The notes under the pieces are model-generated. The model did not search any database. It saw only the letters and a program-made list of their open reading frames with translations, and was not told where the DNA came from. A DNA stretch of 64,000 bases from Curtobacterium sp. MCBA15_001 (GTDB lineage: Bacteria > Actinomycetota > Actinomycetes > Actinomycetales > Microbacteriaceae). The DNA is taken from contig NZ_MJGI01000004.1 of NCBI RefSeq assembly GCF_001864835.1, forward strand, positions 42,140 through 106,139. The letters are read 5' to 3'. Position numbers and translations under genes: made by a program. Shown one piece after another: positions 53,196 through 62,388 of the stretch. Each line of letters opens with the position of its first letter. Position 1 is the first letter of the stretch.

Positions 53196-53768
53196 TCAGA
53201 GGGACTTGCGCAGGGCCTCGAGCCCGTCACGCAGCCGCGTGACCGTGTCCGGCGCGAGCGTGCCGCGGGTCGCACGGCGGCGCAGGTCGGCGCGGACCTG
53301 CTGCCGGAACGACCCGAGCGCCATCTCGAGCTCCCGCAGGGCGCGGGCGCTCTCGGACGGCACCGAGGTCGGTTCCTCGGTGTTCGCACTCTGCGCCGAG
53401 GCGGCGAGGTCGGCGCGCAGGGACCGCATCGCGTCGCCGACCGAGGCGCGGACACCGTCGGCCAGGGACTTCACCGAGTCGTTCACGCCGACCTCGAGCG
53501 AGGCGATCTCGTCCGCCCGGGCATCGAGCTCGGCGCGACCGGCGTCCGTGATCGCGTAGACGGTCTTGCGGCCGTCGGCGGTCCCGGTGATCAGGCCGTC
53601 CTCCTGCAGCTTGGCCAGGCGCGGGTAGACCGTGCCGGCGCTCGGGACATAGGTGCCGCCGAAGCGGTCGCCGAGGGCCTGGATGACCTCGTACCCGTGC
53701 ATCGGGTGGTCGGCGAGCAGCGTGAGCAGGTACAGGCGCAGGTGGCCGTGCGCGAAGACGGGGCTCAT
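53196..53768 (-). CDS. PadR-family regulator
   Basis: 190 residues. Winged helix with HGHLRLYLLTLLADHPMHGYE, GTVYPRLAKLQEDGLI and KTVYAITDAGRAELDARADE, then a longer helical C-terminal half with a likely coiled coil. It is co-transcribed with the DUF4097 gene (ATGA overlap) and most likely represses that operon through the two dyads at 54677-54715. Confidence 0.9.
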   Translation of the reverse strand: MSPVFAHGHLRLYLLTLLADHPMHGYEVIQALGDRFGGTYVPSAGTVYPRLAKLQEDGLITGTADGRKTVYAITDAGRAELDARADEIASLEVGVNDSVKSLADGVRASVGDAMRSLRADLAASAQSANTEEPTSVPSESARALRELEMALGSFRQQVRADLRRRATRGTLAPDTVTRLRDGLEALRKSL

Positions 53769-54658
53769 TCGGGGGCCTCGCTCTCGTCGACGACGGGCAT
53801 GGTCGGCGCAGCGGACCATGCGGACGGGGTGGTCGGCGGGGTCGGCGCAGCGGGGACGTCGACCGGCGGCGCGTGCACCACCGCGATGTCACCGGACACG
53901 GAGTTGACCCGCAGCTCGAGCCACTGGCCGGACAGCTCACCGCCCTGCTTGACGTAGGAACCGCGCACGCCCTTGATCTCGGCGTCGTCGAACTGCAGCT
54001 TGCCGCTGGCGGTGCTGACGGTGCAGCGGTAGGGGGTGCCGTCCTCGAGTCGGACGCTCACCCCGCCGGACACCGTGTTCACCTTGGCCGAGTCCGGGGT
54101 GCCGCGCAGGTCGAGCACGACGTCGGCGGACACCCCGTCGGCCGAGAAGCGCGGGATCTCCCCGGTCGCGACGATGTCGCCGGACACGGTGTGCACGGTC
54201 AGCGCGCCGTCGAGGTCGCGCATCGTGGTGGTGCCGGAGACCGCGTTGACGGTGACGTCCCCAGCCACCCCGTCGACGACCACGTCACCGGAGACGGAGT
54301 TCAGCGTCGCACCGCGGTTCGTGCCGGAGAGCAGGGCGCCGGCGGAGACGACTCCGAGGTTCACCCCGGCGTCGCGGGGGACCAGGATGCTGACGTCGGC
54401 GTGGGCCTTGCCGCGGAAGGACTTCAGGAACCCGATCGGGTCGTCCCAGCGGATCTGCGGGTGGTCGACCGTCAGCGTGTCGCCGTCGAGCTCCACCTTG
54501 AGCGGCTTGCCCGACACGCTGTGGACCTCGATCCGGGCGGTCGGCTCGTCGTGCGCGACGACGTCCACCTGACCGCCGACCAGGCCCACCCGCAACGACC
54601 GGACGATGCCGGTGTCGATGACCTTCGGCTCGTCGACGAGCCACTTCTCCTGTGCCAT
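53765..54658 (-). CDS. DUF4097 beta-helix protein
   Basis: 297 residues. Repeating short strands with recurring Val-Ser-Gly motifs (NSVSGDVVVDGVAGDVTVNA, VHTVSGDI, NTVSGGVSV, NSVSGDIAV) that suggest a parallel beta-helix or DUF4097 adhesin-like fold. No signal peptide is seen, so it is probably cytosolic. A Pro/Thr-rich tail ends it. The ATG at 54658 has AAGGAG at good spacing. Confidence 0.85.
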   Translation of the reverse strand: MAQEKWLVDEPKVIDTGIVRSLRVGLVGGQVDVVAHDEPTARIEVHSVSGKPLKVELDGDTLTVDHPQIRWDDPIGFLKSFRGKAHADVSILVPRDAGVNLGVVSAGALLSGTNRGATLNSVSGDVVVDGVAGDVTVNAVSGTTTMRDLDGALTVHTVSGDIVATGEIPRFSADGVSADVVLDLRGTPDSAKVNTVSGGVSVRLEDGTPYRCTVSTASGKLQFDDAEIKGVRGSYVKQGGELSGQWLELRVNSVSGDIAVVHAPPVDVPAAPTPPTTPSAWSAAPTMPVVDESEAPE

Positions 54659-54676
54659 GTCGTCTCCTTCGTGCAT

Positions 54677-54715
54677 CGCGATGTATCGCGTCTGGTGGGA
54701 ACACGATACATCGCG
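54677..54715 (-). promoter_or_regulatory. paired dyads, probable PadR operators
   Basis: CGCGATGTATCG and CGATACATCGCG are perfect 12-bp arms with 15 bases between. The first extends to CGCGATGTATCGCG, itself palindromic around GT, and the second to near-palindromic CACGATACATCGCG, so two operators stand 25 bases apart, 19 bases before the DUF4097 start. Confidence 0.7.
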
Positions 54716-54745
54716 TTGTGGAGCCGTGGTGGGCTCTCGGCGGAT

Positions 54746-55408
54746 TCACGGGACGGGCGTCGGCTCCGTGGCGGAGGTGCGCCCGGCCTCCTGGCCGGAC
54801 GGCGGGGTCGGGCTCCACGGGAACCGGCGGAAGACCGGCATCATCGGCTGGACCACCGGGCCGATCGCGAAGGCGGCGATCACCGTCCCGGCACCGACGT
54901 CCCCGCCCAGGAACCAGCCGACGACGACGACCGACACCTCGATGAGCGTCCGGGCCAGCCAGATCGGCCACCCGAGTCGCTGGTGCAGGCCGACCATCAG
55001 GCCGTCCCGCGCGCCGGTGCCGAACCCGGCACCGATGTAGCACGCGGTGGCCAGTGCCAGCAGCAGCAGGCCGGCGACGAACAGCAGGATGCGGCCGACC
55101 ATGCCGGGCGGGGTCGGCACGAGCCACAGCACCAGGTCCGCCGACGGGCCGATCAGCAGGGCGTTGAGCAGCGTCCCGATGCCCGGCTTCTGACGGAGCG
55201 GGATCCAGAACAGCAGGATGACGCCGCTCGACACGACGGTGATGAGCCCGAACGACCAGGGCACGACGTGCTCGAGCCCCTCGGTCAGCACCGTCCACGA
55301 CGACACCCCGACGACGGCGCGGACCTGCAGAGCGGTCGAGGCGCCGTAGAGGAACAGGCCGACGAGCAGCTGCACGATGCGGAGGGTGAGGGCGGCGGGG
55401 CGGGACAT
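54746..55408 (-). CDS. YczE/YitT-like membrane protein
   Basis: 220 residues, about six spans. RIVQLLVGLFLYGASTALQVRA, ATACYIGAGFGTGARDGLMVG and RTLIEVSVVVVGWFLGG match the YczE/YyaS family. It is divergent from a MocR-type regulator. In Bacillus the MocR protein YczR is paired with YczE, so this looks like the same pairing. The substrate is unknown. Confidence 0.82.
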   Translation of the reverse strand: MSRPAALTLRIVQLLVGLFLYGASTALQVRAVVGVSSWTVLTEGLEHVVPWSFGLITVVSSGVILLFWIPLRQKPGIGTLLNALLIGPSADLVLWLVPTPPGMVGRILLFVAGLLLLALATACYIGAGFGTGARDGLMVGLHQRLGWPIWLARTLIEVSVVVVGWFLGGDVGAGTVIAAFAIGPVVQPMMPVFRRFPWSPTPPSGQEAGRTSATEPTPVP

Positions 55409-55427
55409 GGAGTGATCGTGGCCGGAG

Positions 55428-55452
55428 ATTGGACTGCCCGTCGAGAGCCAAT
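55428..55452. promoter_or_regulatory. ATTGG/CCAAT dyad in divergent promoter
   Basis: ATTGG (55428-55432) and CCAAT (55448-55452) face each other across 15 bases between the YczE-like and MocR-like genes; a plausible site for the MocR-type regulator. Confidence 0.5.
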
Positions 55453-55469
55453 TCCGCTAGCGTGGCGGG

Positions 55470-56912
55470 ATGACGCCCGTCCTGCTCAGTGCCCGCGCCG
55501 CTGCCGCCCTGCTGCCGGAGTGGCGCGCCGGGGCCGACACCGTCGCGTACGAGGCGCTCGCCGACGCCGTCCGCGTGCTCGTCATCGACGGCCGGATCCC
55601 GCTCGGTACCCGGATGCCCGCCGAACGCGGCCTGGCCGAGGCGCTCGGCGTCTCCCGCACGACCGTCGCCAACGCCTACGCACGACTGCGGGCCTCCGGC
55701 TACCTGGCGTCGCTGCGTGGGTCCGGCAGCGTCGTGCGGCTGCCGCGCGACCTGCTCGGGCGACCGGACCCGGAGCGACTGGGCGGGGTGGTGCCCGACG
55801 ACGTGCTCGACCTGCGGAAGGCGGCGCTGCCCGCGGCGCCCGGCGTCGCCGAGGCCGTGGAGCGGGCGGTGCGCCACGTGCCGGCGGCGCTCGCCGGCAC
55901 CGGCTACGACACGGTCGGCGACCCGGGCCTGCGCGCCGCGATCGCCGCGCGGTACACCGAGCGCGGACTGCCGACCGACCCGAGCCAGGTCCTGGTGACG
56001 ATCGGGGCACAGCACGCGATCGCCCTGCTCGCCCGGGTGCTCGTCCGGCGCGGGGACACCGTCCTGGTGGAGTCGCCGACCTACCCGCACGCGCACGAGG
56101 CGTTCCGCGAGGCCGGCGGGCGCCTGGTCGGGGTGCCGGTCGACGCGCGGACGGGCTGGGACGTCGACGTGCTCGAGGCCACGCTCCGTCGCTCGACGCC
56201 GACCGCCGCATACGTCATGCCGGAGCTGCACAACCCGACCGGGGCGTCGATGTCCCCGGCCGCCCGGCAGGTCCTGCTCGAGGTGGCTGCGTCGGTCGGG
56301 ACGACGGTGGTCGCCGACGAGACGATGGGCGAGTTGCGCATCGACGGGGTCGGTGGCCCGCCGCTCGCGGCGCTGTCACCGGACGTCGTCATGATCGGCT
56401 CGGCCTCCAAGGTGTTCTGGGGCGGTCTGCGGATCGGGTGGATCCGCGCGGAGCCGGAGCTGCTGCAGCGCCTGCTGCTCGCCCGCCCGACGGGCGACCT
56501 GGGGACCCCGGTGCTCGACCAGCTGGTCGCGCGCGAGCTGGTCCCGGTGACCGACACCGTCCTGGAGGCGCGGCGCACCTCCCTGCGACAGGGTCGCGAC
56601 GACGTCGTGGGGGCGTTGCGGACGCGCCTGCCGGCGTGGGACGTGCCCTCCCCGGCCGGCGGGCTGACCCTGTGGGTGGGACTCGGCAGTCCCGTCTCGA
56701 GCGCCCTGGTGCTGGCGGCGCGGGCGGAGGGCGTCGTGCTGGCGTCCGGCGGCGTGTTCGGCCCGGACGGCGGGTTCGAGCGGTTCCTCCGGGTGCCGTT
56801 CACGATGGCGCCGGCCGACCGGGAGCGGGTGGTCGACGTGCTGGAGCGTGCGTGGGGTCGGGCGTCGGGGGCACGAGCGGGAGCGCGGGGGTCGCTGGCC
56901 GCGGTCGTGTGA
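55470..56912 (+). CDS. MocR-type (YczR-like) regulator
   Basis: 480 residues. N-terminal GntR winged helix (about 20-95): ERGLAEALGVSRTTVANAYA and LRASGYLASLRGSGSVV. C-terminal aminotransferase-fold domain (about 110-470) with GSASKVFWGGLRIGW, whose Lys would hold PLP, and PTYPHAHEAF, MPELHNPTG. MocR proteins use the PLP domain as a sensor. The adjacent divergent YczE-like gene points to YczR. Confidence 0.88.
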   Translation: MTPVLLSARAAAALLPEWRAGADTVAYEALADAVRVLVIDGRIPLGTRMPAERGLAEALGVSRTTVANAYARLRASGYLASLRGSGSVVRLPRDLLGRPDPERLGGVVPDDVLDLRKAALPAAPGVAEAVERAVRHVPAALAGTGYDTVGDPGLRAAIAARYTERGLPTDPSQVLVTIGAQHAIALLARVLVRRGDTVLVESPTYPHAHEAFREAGGRLVGVPVDARTGWDVDVLEATLRRSTPTAAYVMPELHNPTGASMSPAARQVLLEVAASVGTTVVADETMGELRIDGVGGPPLAALSPDVVMIGSASKVFWGGLRIGWIRAEPELLQRLLLARPTGDLGTPVLDQLVARELVPVTDTVLEARRTSLRQGRDDVVGALRTRLPAWDVPSPAGGLTLWVGLGSPVSSALVLAARAEGVVLASGGVFGPDGGFERFLRVPFTMAPADRERVVDVLERAWGRASGARAGARGSLAAVV

Positions 56913-57018
56913 GGCTGCGTCGTGTGACGGCGGCGTCATCCGTTGGGTGGACGGCCGGGGCGCGGGGTTCGGTCCTCCGGGCGATGCCGTGCGCTCCGTC
57001 GGTCACCAGGCTGGTCGC

Positions 57019-57669
57019 ATGACCCCGATCGTGTCCTCCCGCCCCGCGCCCCCGCTCCCGCCCGTGCCCGTCGCCGCCCGGGTCTCGATGGTGTTCGGCG
57101 CCGGGCCGCTGGCCGGGGTCCTGACGTCCTTCGGCCAGTCGGTGGGACCGCTGTCCTCGGTCGCGAACTCGGCGGGTCCGTGGTTCCTGGTCACCGTCGC
57201 GCTGCTGCTCGTGCTGCGGGTCCGCGCAGGTCGGGGCGGTCTGGCGCTGGCGATGGTCTCCGGGGTGGTGCTGCTCGAGCTCATGCACATCGGGTACTGG
57301 GCGGCGACCAACCTGCGCGGGTACCCGGACTTCCTGTCCCTGACGAACTTCTGGGTCCTGATGGGCGTGCCCGCCGGGGTCCTGGCCGGAGCGGTCGCGG
57401 TCCTGGTGCGCTCGCAGGACGGCCGATGGCGGGGCGCGGCGGCCGGTGCCGTGGCAGCCGTGCTGATCGGCGAGGGCATGCGGGCGCTGCTGCAGGTGGC
57501 CGCGACCACCGGTGTCGTGACGTGGATCGTGGAGATCGCGGTCGGGGTCGGCGTGCTCCTCACCGGGGTCGTGCTGGCCAGGTCGCCCGGGGCACGGGTG
57601 GTCGCGCTCGGGACCGGCGTCGTCGGCTCGGTGGCGGTGCTGGCGGTGTACCTGCTGCTCGGCAGCTGA
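57019..57669 (+). CDS. DUF-type membrane protein
   Basis: 216 residues with about six membrane spans and a Pro-rich head. FGAGPLAGVLTSFGQSVG, ANSAGPWFLVTVALLL, ELMHIGYWAATNLRGYPDFL and GEGMRALLQVAATTG look conserved and would lie between spans. I do not know a name with certainty. It sits 69 bases before the RND gene. Function unknown. Confidence 0.7.
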   Translation: MTPIVSSRPAPPLPPVPVAARVSMVFGAGPLAGVLTSFGQSVGPLSSVANSAGPWFLVTVALLLVLRVRAGRGGLALAMVSGVVLLELMHIGYWAATNLRGYPDFLSLTNFWVLMGVPAGVLAGAVAVLVRSQDGRWRGAAAGAVAAVLIGEGMRALLQVAATTGVVTWIVEIAVGVGVLLTGVVLARSPGARVVALGTGVVGSVAVLAVYLLLGS

Positions 57670-57737
57670 GCAGTCGCGTGCGCTGAGCCTGCCCGGCAGC
57701 TGACGGCAGCGTCGGTCGCACCTGCGAGGATCGCACC

Positions 57738-60700
57738 GTGCACCTGCTCTCGGTCTTCAGCCTGCGGAACCGCGCGCTCATCGCGCTGGTGACGATCGTC
57801 GTCGCGATCTTCGGCGGCATCTCGCTGACGAGCCTGAAGCAGGAGCTCATCCCGAGCGTCCAGTTCCCCCAGGTCGCGATCGTCAGCGCCTACCCGGGGG
57901 CGACGCCCGAGGTCGTGTCGAACGACGTCTCGACGAAGATCGAGCAGGGCATCCAGGCGGTCCCCGACCTCAAGTCCACGACGGCCACCTCGTCGACCGG
58001 CCAGAGCGTCGTGTCGGCCGAGTTCGCCTACGGGTCGAACCTCGCCAGCGCCGAGGACAAGATCCAGACCGTGGTGAACGCGCTCTCCCTGCCGGACTCC
58101 GTGCAGACGCAGATCGTGACCGGGTCCTTCGACGACCTGCCGGTGATCCAGCTCGCGGTGACGGCGAAGGGCGACCAGGAGCAGCTCGTCGACCGCCTGA
58201 CGGCGACGGCAGTCCCCGACCTCGAGAAGCTCGACGGGGTCCGCGCGGCCGACGTCTACGGCAACCCCGGACGCCGCGTCCTGATCACCCCGGACCGCAA
58301 CGCCCTGGCGGAACGCGGGCTGAGCGCGACCGCGATCTCGGACGCCCTCAAGGACAACGGCACGCTGATCCCCGGCGGCACCATCACGCAGGACGGCTCC
58401 ACGCTGTCGGTGCAGACGGGGGAGCGCATCGCGTCGATCGCCGACATCCAGGCACTGCCGCTGACCGGTGCCACCACCGCACCCGGGGCCGCGGCGACCA
58501 CCACGACCATCGGCGACGTCGCGACGGTGGCGATCACCGAGTCCCCGCGGACCTCGATCAGTCGGGTCGACGGCGAGCAGGCGCTCACCATCGCGATCAC
58601 CAAGACGCAAGAGGCGAACACCGTCGACGTGTCGAAGACCGTCCGCGCGGCGCTGCCCGGCATCGAGTCGAAGATCACCGGCGACCCGCGGTTCACCGTC
58701 GTGTTCGACCAGGCGCCGTACATCCAGCAGTCGATCGACTCCCTGGCCGAAGAAGGTCTGCTCGGCCTCGGGTTCGCGGTCGTCGTGATCCTGGTGTTCC
58801 TGCTCTCGGTGCGGTCGACCATCGTCACCGCGATCTCGATCCCCACGTCGGTGCTGCTCGCGGCGATCGGCATGCGGGCGGCCGACTACACGCTCAACAT
58901 CATCACGCTCGCCGGCCTGACGATCGCGATCGGCCGCGTGGTGGACGACTCCATCGTCGTGATCGAGAACATCAAGCGGCACCTGCAACCCGGGGTGGAC
59001 CGGAGACAGGCGGTGCTCGACGGAGTGCGCGAGGTCGCGGGCGCCGTCACCGCGTCGACCCTGACGACCGTCGTGGTGTTCCTGCCCGTGGCGTTCGTCG
59101 CCGAGCTCGTCGGCGAGCTGTTCCGGCCCTTCGCACTGACCGTCTCGATGGCGCTCGTCGCCTCCTTGCTCGTCGCGCTCACGATCGTGCCGGTGCTGGC
59201 GTACTGGTTCCTCCGTCCGCCGAAGACGCACAAGCACGCCGGCACGGCCCATCGGGACGTGAGCGCGGCGGCGTCCGGTGCCGCCGCGGGTTCGGCGACC
59301 GACTCCGACCTGCGCTCCGCGGCCGACCTGCACGACGCCGGTGCGCCCGACCGCCTGCGCCGCGGGTACCAGCCGGTGCTGCACTGGGTGCTCCGGTTCC
59401 CCGCGCTCGTCGTGGTGCTCGCCGTCCTGGTGCTCGGCGGGACCGCCGCGGCGCTGCCCTTCGTCAAGACGAACTACCTCGGTGACTCCGGCCAGAACAC
59501 GTTCACGGTGACGCAGGACCTGGCGCCCGGCGCCTCGCTCGCCGTGCAGTCCGACCAGGCCCGCACCGTCGAGCGGCAGCTCCGCGCAGTCGACGGCGTC
59601 GACACCGTGCAGACCACGATCGGCTCGAGCGGTCAGTCGATCCAGGCGGCGTTCGGCGGCGGTGGCACGGCGTCCATCCAGTACGCGGTGACGACCGACT
59701 CGTCCGCCGACCAACCCCGGATCCAGGCCGACACCCGCAAGCGCCTGGACGGGCTGCGGGACGCGGGCACGATCTCGCTGTCGTCCTCGGGCGGCGGGTT
59801 CGGCGGCAGCAGCGACATCGAGGTCGACATCACGGCCCCGACGCAGGCGCAGCTCAGCACGGCGGCGTCCCAGGCGCTGACGACCCTGAAGTCGGTGCCG
59901 AACACCACCGCCGCGACGAGCAACCTGTCCGCGGCCGAGCCGTACCTGGCCGTCCGCGTCGACCGGGCGAAGGCCGCGTCGCTCGGACTCACCGAGACCC
60001 AGGTCGGTGGCATCGTCGCCGCTGCCGTGTCGCCGCAGGACACCGGCACGGTGGAGATCGACGACGCCTCGCTCGACGTGTACATCGCCGAGCCGAGCCC
60101 GCCCACCACCGTGCAGGCGCTCGAGGACCTGTCGGTGCCGACGGCCACGGGCAGCGTGCCGCTCTCCGACGTCGCGACCGTGGAACAGGCCGACGGCCCG
60201 ACCACCGTGACGACCGCCGACGCCGTCCGCACCGCCACGATCACCGTGACGCCCGACTCCACGAACCTCGGTGCCGCCGTCTCGTCGGTGACCAGCGCCG
60301 TGGACGGGTTGGACCTGCCCAAGGGGGCCTCCGCGTCGATCGGTGGTGTCGCCTCCAGTCAGTCGTCTGCGTTCAGCCAGCTGCTGCTGGCGGCGCTGGT
60401 GGCGATCCTGATCGTCTACGTCGTGATGGTCGCGACGTTCCGCAGCCTGCTGCAGCCGCTGCTGCTGCTCGTGTCGATCCCGTTCGCCGCGACCGGGGCG
60501 ATCCTGCTGCAGATCGTGTCCGGGATCCCGATCGGGGTCGCGTCGCTCATCGGCGTGCTCATGCTGGTCGGGATCGTCGTGACGAACGCGATCGTGCTCA
60601 TCGACCTGGTGAACCAGTACCGCCGGCGGGGACTCCGTGTCCGCGAGGCCCTGGTCGAGGGCGCCACCCGGCGACTGCGACCGATCCTGATGACGGCGCT

Positions 60701-60899
60701 CGCGACGATCTTCGCGCTCGTGCCGATGGCGATCGGGGTGACCGGGCAGGGCGGGTTCATCTCGCAGCCGCTCGCGCTCGTCGTGATCGGCGGGCTGGTG
60801 TCGTCGACGCTGCTGACCCTGGTGGTGCTGCCGGCGCTGTACTTCCTGGTCGAGCGGGTGCGGGAGCGGCGGGCCGACCGGCGTGCCGCTCGGGGCTAG
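57738..60899 (+). CDS. RND-type efflux permease
   Basis: 1053 residues, GTG start. N-terminal SVFSLRNRALIALVTI, the pore-domain start PQVAIVSAYPGATPEVV, the first transmembrane bundle with the proton-relay Asp pair in TIAIGRVVDDSIVVIENI, and the repeated second half with FAATGAILLQIVSGIPIGVAS and LVPMAIGVTGQGGF. It resembles SwrC/YerP, the RND pumps of Gram-positive bacteria that export surfactant or lipid. No membrane fusion protein gene is adjacent. Confidence 0.92.
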   Translation: MHLLSVFSLRNRALIALVTIVVAIFGGISLTSLKQELIPSVQFPQVAIVSAYPGATPEVVSNDVSTKIEQGIQAVPDLKSTTATSSTGQSVVSAEFAYGSNLASAEDKIQTVVNALSLPDSVQTQIVTGSFDDLPVIQLAVTAKGDQEQLVDRLTATAVPDLEKLDGVRAADVYGNPGRRVLITPDRNALAERGLSATAISDALKDNGTLIPGGTITQDGSTLSVQTGERIASIADIQALPLTGATTAPGAAATTTTIGDVATVAITESPRTSISRVDGEQALTIAITKTQEANTVDVSKTVRAALPGIESKITGDPRFTVVFDQAPYIQQSIDSLAEEGLLGLGFAVVVILVFLLSVRSTIVTAISIPTSVLLAAIGMRAADYTLNIITLAGLTIAIGRVVDDSIVVIENIKRHLQPGVDRRQAVLDGVREVAGAVTASTLTTVVVFLPVAFVAELVGELFRPFALTVSMALVASLLVALTIVPVLAYWFLRPPKTHKHAGTAHRDVSAAASGAAAGSATDSDLRSAADLHDAGAPDRLRRGYQPVLHWVLRFPALVVVLAVLVLGGTAAALPFVKTNYLGDSGQNTFTVTQDLAPGASLAVQSDQARTVERQLRAVDGVDTVQTTIGSSGQSIQAAFGGGGTASIQYAVTTDSSADQPRIQADTRKRLDGLRDAGTISLSSSGGGFGGSSDIEVDITAPTQAQLSTAASQALTTLKSVPNTTAATSNLSAAEPYLAVRVDRAKAASLGLTETQVGGIVAAAVSPQDTGTVEIDDASLDVYIAEPSPPTTVQALEDLSVPTATGSVPLSDVATVEQADGPTTVTTADAVRTATITVTPDSTNLGAAVSSVTSAVDGLDLPKGASASIGGVASSQSSAFSQLLLAALVAILIVYVVMVATFRSLLQPLLLLVSIPFAATGAILLQIVSGIPIGVASLIGVLMLVGIVVTNAIVLIDLVNQYRRRGLRVREALVEGATRRLRPILMTALATIFALVPMAIGVTGQGGFISQPLALVVIGGLVSSTLLTLVVLPALYFLVERVRERRADRRAARG

Positions 60900-61147
60900 C
60901 GGGCTTCGACGTCCTCGAGGTCGACGGCCACGAACCACTGCACGACGACGACCGTCAGCGTGACGAGGAACACGACGGCGCCGAGCTGGGCGACGCCCGA
61001 GGTGTGACCGGTCGCGGCGCCGTAGCCCGCGAACCCGACCGTCACGAAGAACGACAGCCCGAGCAGGAGCTCGGCGATCGTGCTGGTGCGGGTCCGGCGC
61101 TGCCAGGTCGAGACGGGGCGCGCGGGGCGGGTCGAGGTGTCGGTCAC
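60896..61147 (-). CDS. small two-span membrane protein
   Basis: 83 residues, GTG start. TIAELLLGLSFFVTVGFAGYG and a second span LGAVVFLVTLTVVVVQWFVAV, ending DLEDVEAR. The stop codon shares CTAG with the RND stop on the other strand (four-base overlap of convergent genes). No function known. Confidence 0.65.
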   Translation of the reverse strand: MTDTSTRPARPVSTWQRRTRTSTIAELLLGLSFFVTVGFAGYGAATGHTSGVAQLGAVVFLVTLTVVVVQWFVAVDLEDVEAR

Positions 61148-61281
61148 CCCTGCAGTGTGCGCCCGGCCGGGGCGTCGGCGGCAGTCCCGACTCCGGGTGC
61201 CACCCGGTCGGGGTACGCCCGGGTCCGCCACGTGCCCGACCGCGGACGACGCACGCCGGTGGCCCGCGTGCGGCACGCGGC

Positions 61282-62307
61282 TCAGCCCAGGTGCCGCCGC
61301 AGGAACGCCACCACGCGTTCGCTCATCGCCCGGTCGAGCTGCGCGATGGAGTGCGCCGTGCCCTGCACCGCGACGAGGGTCACCGGCACGTCGTGGGCCC
61401 GGAGCGCCGCCGCGAACTCCTGCGACTCCCACAGCGGGATGAACTCGTGCGTGGAGTGTCCGATGAAGAACGGTGCCGTGTCCGAGGTCACGTGCAGCGT
61501 CGGCGATGCCCGGTCGGCCGCGGGACAGGCGTCGTACGCGGTGCACCCGAGGTAGAGCAGCTGGCGACGCTGGAACGACGCGGACACCCCGTCGGACTCC
61601 GTCGACCGCGCGGTCAGGTCGGTCGGCCCGCTCAGGTCGACCACCGCGCGGATGCGGTCCCCGTCGGCCCAGGCGGCGGACTCGTGGTCCTCGACCGCGA
61701 GCATCGCCGCCAGGTTGCCGCCCGCGCTGCCGCCGAACACCCCCACCCGGTCGGGGTCGACGTCGTAGGTCGTCAGGGTCGAGGTCCGGAACACCCAGTC
61801 GAGCGCCCGCCGGGTGTCGTCCAGGCCGGCGGGGAAGGGGTCGGTCGGCGCGAGGCGGTAGTCGACGTTGAAGGTGACGAAGCCCTCCGAGGCCAGGTAC
61901 TGGCAGACCGCGCGGTAGGCGGCCGTGTCCTTGTCGCCGTGGGACCAGCTGCCCCCGTGGATCATCATCACCGCGGGACGGCCGCTCGACGACCCGGCAG
62001 CTGCCGACGGGTCGGCCGCCGACGTGCCCGATCCGGCGCCGGCACCCGGACCCGTCGGCGTCGCCGTGGTGCCCGGGGCGCTGTCCGCCGGCAGGCACAC
62101 GTCGAGCTGCTGCAGCCGGTCGGCCCCGTACGGCACGTCCCGCACCACGTCGATCCCGTGGTACCGCAACGACAGCGGGTAGATGACCGGGTCAGCGGTG
62201 ACGGTCGTGTTCTCGTCGCCGGTGGGGTCCGCGCTGCAGGACGACACCACACCGAGCGCCACGACCGCGGCGACGAGCGCGAACAGCGTGCGGCGACCGG
62301 ACCTCAT
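61282..62307 (-). CDS. lipoprotein esterase (alpha/beta hydrolase)
   Basis: 341 residues. Signal peptide with a lipobox (VSSC), a Pro/Gly/Ala-rich linker, then an alpha/beta hydrolase of the BD-FAE/lipase_3-like type: oxyanion loop VMMIHGGSWSHGDKD, nucleophile GVFGGSAGGNLAAM, acid near SDTAPFFIGHSTHEFI and catalytic His in QGTAHSIAQ. Extracytoplasmic esterase; substrate unknown. The ATG at 62307 precedes the signal peptide. Confidence 0.85.
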   Translation of the reverse strand: MRSGRRTLFALVAAVVALGVVSSCSADPTGDENTTVTADPVIYPLSLRYHGIDVVRDVPYGADRLQQLDVCLPADSAPGTTATPTGPGAGAGSGTSAADPSAAAGSSSGRPAVMMIHGGSWSHGDKDTAAYRAVCQYLASEGFVTFNVDYRLAPTDPFPAGLDDTRRALDWVFRTSTLTTYDVDPDRVGVFGGSAGGNLAAMLAVEDHESAAWADGDRIRAVVDLSGPTDLTARSTESDGVSASFQRRQLLYLGCTAYDACPAADRASPTLHVTSDTAPFFIGHSTHEFIPLWESQEFAAALRAHDVPVTLVAVQGTAHSIAQLDRAMSERVVAFLRRHLG

Positions 62308-62388
62308 CGCGCACCACGGTACCGCGGAACGCCGTTCACCTGCCGGTGCCAGGATGAGCAGGAGACCCCGAGTGCCCCTGGAGGACCC

